From NCBI GenBank assembly GCA_003648985.1, contig QMQQ01000029.1, positions 1 to 5,598 on the forward strand: DNA of 5,598 nucleotides, in the 5' to 3' direction. Under the pieces are notes generated by a model, which was not told the origin of the DNA, did no database searches, and saw nothing but the letters and a program-made list of their open reading frames with translations. This document shows positions 1-4,254 of the stretch, in pieces. The DNA comes from Candidatus Woesearchaeota archaeon. Lineage in GTDB: Archaea; Nanobdellota; Nanobdellia; Woesearchaeales; B54-G15. A program made the translations under genes and the position numbers. Each line of letters begins with the position of its first letter. Positions within the stretch are counted from its first letter, which is position 1.

Positions 1-35
1 TAGAAACTAAAAAAAGAAACAAATCAAAGAAGTGA

Positions 36-43
36 ATATTTAA
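36..43 (+). promoter_or_regulatory. TATA box of the DNA ligase gene
   Basis: The octamer ATATTTAA lies in an AT-rich leader; its first base is 35 nt upstream of the ligase ATG at 71. An archaeal TATA box normally sets the transcription start about 25-30 nt downstream of its centre, so the transcript should begin at or within a few bases of the ATG, i.e. be leaderless or nearly so. No Shine-Dalgarno-like sequence precedes the ATG, which fits. The wider element (35-47) is identical to the one upstream of the TIP49 gene. Confidence 0.6.
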
Positions 44-70
44 AAATTCATTTTTTATTTTATTTTAATT

Positions 71-1828
71 ATGCTATTTTCGAAATTCGTTGATACTCTT
101 GAGAAGCTAAGTTCTACTTCTAAGAGATTAGAGAAAACAAATATTATAGCCGAGCTTTTCAAGAAAGTTCCTTCAGAACTTATCAGCAAAGTAACGCTTT
201 TGCTCACAGGACGTGTTTTTCCGAGCTGGGATGAGCATGAGCTTGGCATTTCTGATAGGTTAGTTATAAGAGCAATATCTTTAGCTACTGGAATTTCTCA
301 AGATGAGATTGAAAAGCTTTGGAAGCAACTTGGAGATTTGGGAAAGGTTGCTGAACAGTGTATTGGTTTGAAGAAACAAAGCACTCTGTTTTCAGAGCCA
401 TTAACTGTTTCTAAAGTTTTTGAAAATCTGCGAAAAGCAGCTTTAGTTGAGGGCGAGGGCGCTATGGACATGAAAATAAAACTGATAGCTGAACTGCTTA
501 CTAATGCAACTCTAAGAGAAGCAAAGTATGTAGTAAGAACTGTGCTAGGCGATTTGCGCATTGGTATTGGTGAAGGCATTTTGAGGGATGCACTTGTCTG
601 GGCATGCTTTGATAAAAAGATCGGATTTAGCTATGATGCTGCAAAGAATGAATTGGTTTTTCAAAGCGATGATGGAAGACAGAAGTATAATGAATATGTT
701 GAACTTGTCCAAAGAGCTTATGATTTAACTAATGATTTTGCAGTTGTTGCAGAAAAGTCGTTTGCTGGTGAAGATGCTTTAAAGAAAACAAGTGTAGAAA
801 CTGGAAGGCCGTTAAAGGTTATGCTTTTTCAAAAAGCAAAAGATATAGAAGATGGCTTTTCGATTGTTGGAAAGCCGTGTGCATGCGAATACAAGTATGA
901 TGGTTTCAGATTGCAGATTCATAAAAAAGCAGATAAGGTTTGGCTTTATACAAGACGGCTCGAAAATGTAACAAAACAGTTTCCTGATGTTGTTGCTGTG
1001 ATTAAAGAGCATATAAAAGCAGACGACTTTATTCTAGATGCTGAAGTAATTGGGTTTGATCAAAAAACAGGAAAGTGGTTGCCTTTTCAGCAGATTTCTC
1101 ATAGAATAAAGAGGAAGTATGATATTGCTGAAATGGCAAAAGGAATTCCTGTTATTGTTAATGTGTTTGATGCTGTTATGGTTAATGGAAAGATTTTGAT
1201 TGACTTGCCTTTTTCAGAACGGAGAAAATTGATCGAAAACATTGTTGATGAGAAAAAAGACAAAATAGGAGTAGCAAAGCAGATAATAACAAATTCAAAT
1301 GATGAAGTAAAGCAGTTTTATGAAGAAGCTTTAAGCCTTGGTAATGAAGGGATAATGATGAAAAACTTGAATGCTCCTTATAAGCCAGGAAGCAGGGTTG
1401 GTTATGGTGTTAAGCTCAAACCTGTTATGGAAACTCTTGACTTAGTTATAGTTGGAGCTGAGTGGGGTGAAGGCAAGAGAGCTAATTGGCTCAGCAGTTT
1501 TGTTCTTGCTTGTAGAGATGCTGATGGAAATCTTTTAACTATAGGAAAAATGGGAACAGGAATAAAGGAGAAAAGTGAAGAAGGAATAAGTTTTGAACAT
1601 TTGACGAATTTGCTGAAACCTTATATTATTGAAGAAAAAGGAAGAGAAGTGAAGATAAAACCAGCCATAGTTATCGAGGTAAGTTATGAAGAAATACAGA
1701 AAAGTCCAACTTACAGCAGTGGATTTGCATTACGCTTTCCGAGATTTGTCAGAATAAGAGAAGATAAAAGTGTTGAAGAGATAAGCACAATTGATGATAT
1801 AAAAAAGTTATTTGCTGAGCAGAGATAA
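71..1828 (+). CDS. lig: ATP-dependent DNA ligase (archaeal Lig, LIG1-like)
   Basis: This enzyme seals nicks in duplex DNA through an enzyme-AMP intermediate, acting in Okazaki-fragment joining and repair. The 585-residue length is normal for archaeal replicative ligases. Residues 1-220 form the helical DNA-binding domain. The nucleotidyltransferase core carries motif I EYKYDGFR (273-280, adenylated Lys275), motif III around YTRRLENV (293-300), AEVIGFD (324-330), motif IV EGIMMK (426-431) and motif V GVKLKP (446-451). The OB domain ends in RFPRFVRIREDK (555-566), the motif VI region. QSTLF at 103-107, just before SEPLTV, sits where the Pyrococcus enzyme has its QKSFF PCNA-binding motif, so PCNA contact is likely though the motif differs. 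The start at 71 is chosen because the TATA box is at leaderless spacing. The gene is intact and stands alone, converging on the next gene. Confidence 0.97.
   Translation: MLFSKFVDTLEKLSSTSKRLEKTNIIAELFKKVPSELISKVTLLLTGRVFPSWDEHELGISDRLVIRAISLATGISQDEIEKLWKQLGDLGKVAEQCIGLKKQSTLFSEPLTVSKVFENLRKAALVEGEGAMDMKIKLIAELLTNATLREAKYVVRTVLGDLRIGIGEGILRDALVWACFDKKIGFSYDAAKNELVFQSDDGRQKYNEYVELVQRAYDLTNDFAVVAEKSFAGEDALKKTSVETGRPLKVMLFQKAKDIEDGFSIVGKPCACEYKYDGFRLQIHKKADKVWLYTRRLENVTKQFPDVVAVIKEHIKADDFILDAEVIGFDQKTGKWLPFQQISHRIKRKYDIAEMAKGIPVIVNVFDAVMVNGKILIDLPFSERRKLIENIVDEKKDKIGVAKQIITNSNDEVKQFYEEALSLGNEGIMMKNLNAPYKPGSRVGYGVKLKPVMETLDLVIVGAEWGEGKRANWLSSFVLACRDADGNLLTIGKMGTGIKEKSEEGISFEHLTNLLKPYIIEEKGREVKIKPAIVIEVSYEEIQKSPTYSSGFALRFPRFVRIREDKSVEEISTIDDIKKLFAEQR
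1801..1806 (-). terminator. Possible T-run terminator for the unknown gene
   Basis: On the - strand a run of six T lies about 45 nt past the stop codon of the gene ending at 1851. Archaeal transcription often ends at such T-tracts without a hairpin. It falls inside the last codons of the convergent ligase gene, so the two transcripts would overlap as antisense 3' ends. The evidence is base composition only. Confidence 0.25.
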
Positions 1829-1837
1829 TTAGAATTC

Positions 1838-1849
1838 TTTTTTGTCTTT
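1838..1849 (+). terminator. T-rich terminator downstream of ligase
   Basis: TTTTTTGTCTTT begins ten bases after the ligase stop codon. Intrinsic archaeal terminators are typically T-tracts with little or no hairpin, and no stable stem is visible here. Its position in the 22-bp convergent spacer fits a ligase terminator. Confidence 0.4.
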
Positions 1850-1850
1850 G

Positions 1851-2759
1851 TTATTCTGTGGCTTTTTCTTTTTTCTCGGCTGCTTTCTTAAAGCGATCTT
1901 TTATTTCTTTCGGGATCCGTCGATAGATTTCTAACATTTGTTTGCTACAATCTTTAATCGGCGGTAAAATCACTGATTCATCTGATCGGAACATAATTGT
2001 TATTCTATTAATAGGGGAGGGATCATACGACTTTATTGGTTGATATCCCTGTGCAGAAAGGTTTTCAACTATGTCCTGCATAACATCTTGAAAGGTAATC
2101 ATATGTGACGATTCTAATTTTTTCTCGCCTAATTCAACTGCAAAAATTATTTTATATAGGCTGCCAACGATCGCATTTGAAATGTCGTCTAAAAATTCTT
2201 CTTCATTCGGGTGGGTCTTCTGCCTCGCATATTCAAAACCAAAAGGAAGTGGTGGAAGCCCCTCCTTAGATGGGTCAGTTTCATAAATGAATAGAAACGT
2301 TTGACGCTTTTTCTTGCCGGAAAAAATTAATTCATAGATAGGAAATATTTTAACTGCTGTATTGCTTTTGAATATTTCTTTGCCGTTATCTCTTCTAAAA
2401 AATTCTAGGTCCAAGGAATATGGAATTTTTACTTCTATTCTGTTGGTTGGAGTTATTGTGATTTGCTCTGACGCTGGCTTTAATCTGCTTATTCCCTGCA
2501 GCGGTGATTGATAAATCAAGAGGTAATCTTTTTCTTCAATGAGGATTTCAATTGCATGTTCGACCAGGTCTGCTGCTTTTGTTCCTTCCTGTTCACAACT
2601 TTGATATGCACGAGAAAAAGCCGAAGCAAGGTCCTCTAAGAATTTATCTTTTCCTGGGAGTCTGTTTCTTTTTGGTTTATATCCAAGAATATAGTCAAGT
2701 CTGCTTTCAGGACCTTCCAACCTTACACAATAGAGAGGAGACAGGTCTGTTTGATTCAT
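1851..2759 (-). CDS. Hypothetical protein with probable internal domain duplication
   Basis: I do not recognise this 302-residue protein. It shows no signal peptide, membrane segment, Cys cluster or known catalytic motif, so it is probably cytosolic, with mixed helix and strand. Two regions look alike: residues about 22-110 and about 170-255. Each has a tyrosine in a basic stretch, then FLEDLASAFSRAYQ (40-53) or FLDDISNAIVGSLYK (189-203), and ends in NRIEV (106-110) or NRITI (251-255). The C-terminus (about 277-302) is a Lys/Glu-rich helix. The open frame continues upstream to 2840, but that part lies in the tRNA gene, so I use the first ATG after the tRNA (2759). No Shine-Dalgarno is present; an A/T-rich stretch near 2784-2794 could be a TATA box, or the gene may be read through from the tRNA promoter. 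Its GC looks higher than that of the GNAT gene, which hints at a separate history. Confidence 0.8.
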   Translation of the reverse strand: MNQTDLSPLYCVRLEGPESRLDYILGYKPKRNRLPGKDKFLEDLASAFSRAYQSCEQEGTKAADLVEHAIEILIEEKDYLLIYQSPLQGISRLKPASEQITITPTNRIEVKIPYSLDLEFFRRDNGKEIFKSNTAVKIFPIYELIFSGKKKRQTFLFIYETDPSKEGLPPLPFGFEYARQKTHPNEEEFLDDISNAIVGSLYKIIFAVELGEKKLESSHMITFQDVMQDIVENLSAQGYQPIKSYDPSPINRITIMFRSDESVILPPIKDCSKQMLEIYRRIPKEIKDRFKKAAEKKEKATE

Positions 2760-2799
2760 AATCAATAAGTATTTTTTATTTATTTTTAATTTTTTGGGA

Positions 2800-2871
2800 T
2801 GCCCCCGCCGGGAATCGAACCCGGGTTTCAGGGTCCGCAACCCTGCGTACTATCCACTATACTACGGGGGC
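2800..2871 (-). tRNA. tRNA-Arg (anticodon GCG)
   Basis: A full 72-nt cloverleaf folds on the - strand. The acceptor stem GCCCCCG pairs with CGGGGGC, followed by discriminator A at 2800. The D stem is GTAT/GTAC with an 8-nt loop. The anticodon stem CAGGG/CCCTG holds the loop TTGCGGA, giving anticodon GCG, which reads the arginine codons CGC and CGU. The variable loop is four bases. The T arm is CCGGG/CCCGG around TTCGAAT. There is no intron. CCA is not encoded directly after the discriminator (TCCC follows), so it would be added by the CCA-adding enzyme. The bases after the 3' end are A-rich on this strand, so no T-tract terminator is evident before the next gene. Confidence 0.97.
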
Positions 2872-2897
2872 TTTATTGAAAAGGTTATGGACTTTAC

Positions 2898-2905
2898 TTA
2901 AATAT
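2898..2905 (-). promoter_or_regulatory. TATA box of tRNA-Arg, overlapping the GNAT stop codon
   Basis: On the - strand ATATTTAA begins 34 nt upstream of the mature tRNA 5' end, so initiation would fall at or just before the tRNA. The octamer is the same as that upstream of the ligase and TIP49 genes. Its last three bases are the TAA stop of the upstream GNAT gene, so promoter and coding end share sequence. Confidence 0.6.
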
Positions 2906-3380
2906 GTTTTGCTAAACTCCTTTCCTTTGATTTTATTTTCTCAAGAATCCACTCAGGCTTTGCTTTTATTCTGAATAACATGAAATTTTTATCTGCGAAA
3001 TATTTTCCGTATCGCTTAAAACCACAAGCTTCATAAAATTTAATAGTTCTTTTGTCTTGTGAAGAAGCGTTGGAATAAATAAACTTAATCTTTTTTCGCA
3101 TTGAAAATTTAGCCAATCTTTTCATTAATGCTGTTCCTATACCTCTTCTTTGCTCTAATGCGCAAATGAAATCAATTTTGATTTCGTTCTTACTTTTGAA
3201 AATAAAAGAAATTAAACCTTTTATTTTATTATTTTTTTTATAGACGAATGTTTCTACTTCTTTTAAATGTTTGATTGTTTTGTTAAGAGTAGAAAGTCCT
3301 TTAGGAATTTCCATTCTTAATCTTTTATTGTATACTTTTGCAGCTTCTCTTATATCCCTTGGTTTAAGTCTTTCAATCAT
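2898..3380 (-). CDS. GNAT-family N-acetyltransferase
   Basis: This 160-residue protein has the GNAT fold, which transfers an acetyl group from acetyl-CoA to an amine. The acetyl-CoA-binding motif A is clear: ICALEQRRGIGTALMKRL (72-89), with the Q-R-R-G-I-G-T-A pyrophosphate loop at 77-84. The following strand (98-104) and FYEACGF (115-121) match the RimI-like second half of the domain. A Lys-rich tail (about 139-160) extends beyond the usual core. The substrate cannot be read from the sequence. The start ATG lies 23 bp after the panD stop, with no promoter-like element or Shine-Dalgarno between them, so the two are probably co-transcribed. That matters because enterobacterial PanM/PanZ, which triggers PanD maturation, is also a GNAT-fold protein. 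An unrelated RimI-like acetyltransferase is equally compatible with the sequence. Confidence 0.9.
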   Translation of the reverse strand: MIERLKPRDIREAAKVYNKRLRMEIPKGLSTLNKTIKHLKEVETFVYKKNNKIKGLISFIFKSKNEIKIDFICALEQRRGIGTALMKRLAKFSMRKKIKFIYSNASSQDKRTIKFYEACGFKRYGKYFADKNFMLFRIKAKPEWILEKIKSKERSLAKHI

Positions 3381-3403
3381 TTGCTTTTAGTTTTGTTTTA
3401 CTT

Positions 3404-3745
3404 TCACAAATACTTTACGAATCTGTTTTTCTTGTCAACGAGAACGATTTTAGGTTTTATTGGCTTATCCGTTAATTCGAATCCCATTATGATTATCTCC
3501 TCTCCGACTTTGATTAAATGCGAGGCAGCTCCGTTCATACAGATTTTTCCAGAATTTCTTTCACCTGGAATAACGTATGTCTCTAATCTAGCTCCTGAAG
3601 TATTGCTTACAACCAAAACCTTTTCGCCTGGACAAAATCCAGCCTTTTCTATTAAGTCCTCATCTATTGTAATGCTTCCTATGTAATTGAGATTTGTTTC
3701 AGTTACTGTCGCTTTATGAATCTTCGATCTCAGCACGAATCTCAT
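3404..3745 (-). CDS. panD: Aspartate 1-decarboxylase, pyruvoyl type
   Basis: PanD converts L-aspartate to beta-alanine, a precursor of pantothenate and coenzyme A. The pro-enzyme cleaves itself before a serine to create the pyruvoyl group. Compared with E. coli PanD, the key residues are present: Lys8 and His10 (RSKIHKATV), Tyr21, the cleavage site Gly23-Ser24 in YIGSITID, Arg53, Thr56-Tyr57 in RLETYVIPGER, and NGAASH (71-76). Cleavage would give a 23-residue beta chain and a 90-residue alpha chain with an N-terminal pyruvoyl. The protein has 113 residues against about 126 in E. coli, with the shortfall at the C-terminus. The start is supported by a TATA-like element at leaderless spacing. 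Other pantothenate genes are absent from the window. This is the enzyme type typical of bacteria; many archaea instead use a PLP-dependent aspartate decarboxylase. Confidence 0.95.
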   Translation of the reverse strand: MRFVLRSKIHKATVTETNLNYIGSITIDEDLIEKAGFCPGEKVLVVSNTSGARLETYVIPGERNSGKICMNGAASHLIKVGEEIIIMGFELTDKPIKPKIVLVDKKNRFVKYL

Positions 3746-3770
3746 AACTTAACTTTTAAAAACTTTGAAT

Positions 3771-3780
3771 TTTATTAAAT
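3771..3780. promoter_or_regulatory. Shared divergent TATA-like element (panD / Uri gene)
   Basis: The spacer between the panD ATG (3745, - strand) and the Uri ATG (3804, + strand) is 58 bp and has one central AT core, TTTATTAAAT, reading ATTTAATAAA on the other strand. Its centre is about 30 nt from each start codon, which is the spacing expected for leaderless transcription in both directions. No Shine-Dalgarno is seen before either start. Confidence 0.45.
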
Positions 3781-3803
3781 TTTTGAGTAAAAACATAATA
3801 AAA

Positions 3804-4220
3804 ATGAAAGGCATTTATATTCTGCTTATTGAATTAAACAACGACATACAAAGAAGGATTGGTTCTTTAGGAAAAGTTTATTTTAGCAAAGGAATTTATG
3901 CTTATGTCGGTTCTGCACAAAACAGTTTGGAGAAAAGAATTGCAAGACATGCTGCAAAAAGAAAAAAGAAATTCTGGCATATTGATTACCTGCTTAGCAG
4001 TGCGTCTGCAAGAATCTTAAAAGTATTTTATAAAGAAGCAGGAAAAGAAGAAGAATGCAAGATGGCAAAAAAGTTAAGCGAAAAAGGAAGAGCAATTTCA
4101 GGATTCGGCGCTTCTGACTGCAACTGCGAGAGTCACTTATTTCAAATCAGGCATGAAAAAGATGTTTTAGATTTGGGCATGAAGGAAATGAAGGGCGGCG
4201 CAATATTTAAAAATAATTAA
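3804..4220 (+). CDS. Uri-type GIY-YIG nuclease-family protein (COG1833/DUF123)
   Basis: This 138-residue protein matches the archaeal/thermophile family with a GIY-YIG nuclease-like fold. The first strand carries GIYILLIEL (3-11), the GIY position. The second has GIYAYVGSA (30-38), with YVG in place of YIG. Then come Arg45, RIARH (45-49), WHIDYLL (58-64) and the family signature GFGASDCNCESHLF (100-113), with Cys106, Cys108 and His111. A DNA-cutting role is inferred from the fold; the family's substrate is not firmly known to me. An ATG at 3765 is in frame, but it would lie before the divergent TATA element and add an atypical N-terminus; family members start at M-K-G, so 3804 is chosen. The gene is divergent from panD and 34 bp upstream of the TIP49 gene, whose TATA box lies in its last codons. 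Confidence 0.88.
   Translation: MKGIYILLIELNNDIQRRIGSLGKVYFSKGIYAYVGSAQNSLEKRIARHAAKRKKKFWHIDYLLSSASARILKVFYKEAGKEEECKMAKKLSEKGRAISGFGASDCNCESHLFQIRHEKDVLDLGMKEMKGGAIFKNN
4203..4210 (+). promoter_or_regulatory. TATA box of the TIP49 gene, inside the Uri gene's 3' end
   Basis: ATATTTAA occurs within the final codons of the Uri gene. The extended match of 13 bases (4202-4214) is identical to that before the ligase (35-47). At the spacing seen for the ligase and tRNA, transcription would start near 4237, leaving a leader of about 18 nt that includes the Shine-Dalgarno sequence. Confidence 0.5.
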
Positions 4221-4243
4221 AGAAAAAAAATGCTGTTTTCTAC

Positions 4244-4250
4244 AGGTGAT
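4244..4250 (+). promoter_or_regulatory. Shine-Dalgarno site of the TIP49 gene
   Basis: AGGTGAT is complementary to the conserved 3' end of archaeal 16S rRNA (anti-SD core ATCACCT) and sits four bases before the ATG at 4255. It is the only clear ribosome binding site in the window; the other genes lack one. It fixes the TIP49 start. Confidence 0.75.
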
Positions 4251-4254
4251 TAAA

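Noticed and set aside
2552..2761. Open frame on the + strand opposite the unknown gene
   Set aside because: It is antisense to a longer coding frame, has no promoter or ribosome binding site, and resembles no protein I know.
2760..2840. An N-terminal extension of the unknown protein, starting at 2840
   Set aside because: Its first codons lie inside the tRNA-Arg gene on the same strand and encode only tRNA sequence and an A-rich spacer; the ATG at 2759 is the first one clear of the tRNA.
1851..2871. Integrated element using the tRNA as attachment site
   Set aside because: No second copy of the tRNA 3' end is visible in the window and there is no integrase; the somewhat different base composition of the neighbouring gene alone is not enough.
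3765..3803. A 13-residue N-terminal extension of the Uri protein from the ATG at 3765
   Set aside because: It would begin upstream of the probable TATA element, and family members start at the M-K-G found at 3804.
3404..4220. Functional link between PanD and the Uri nuclease
   Set aside because: They share only a divergent spacer; no biochemical connection is known to me, so adjacency alone is not taken as evidence.
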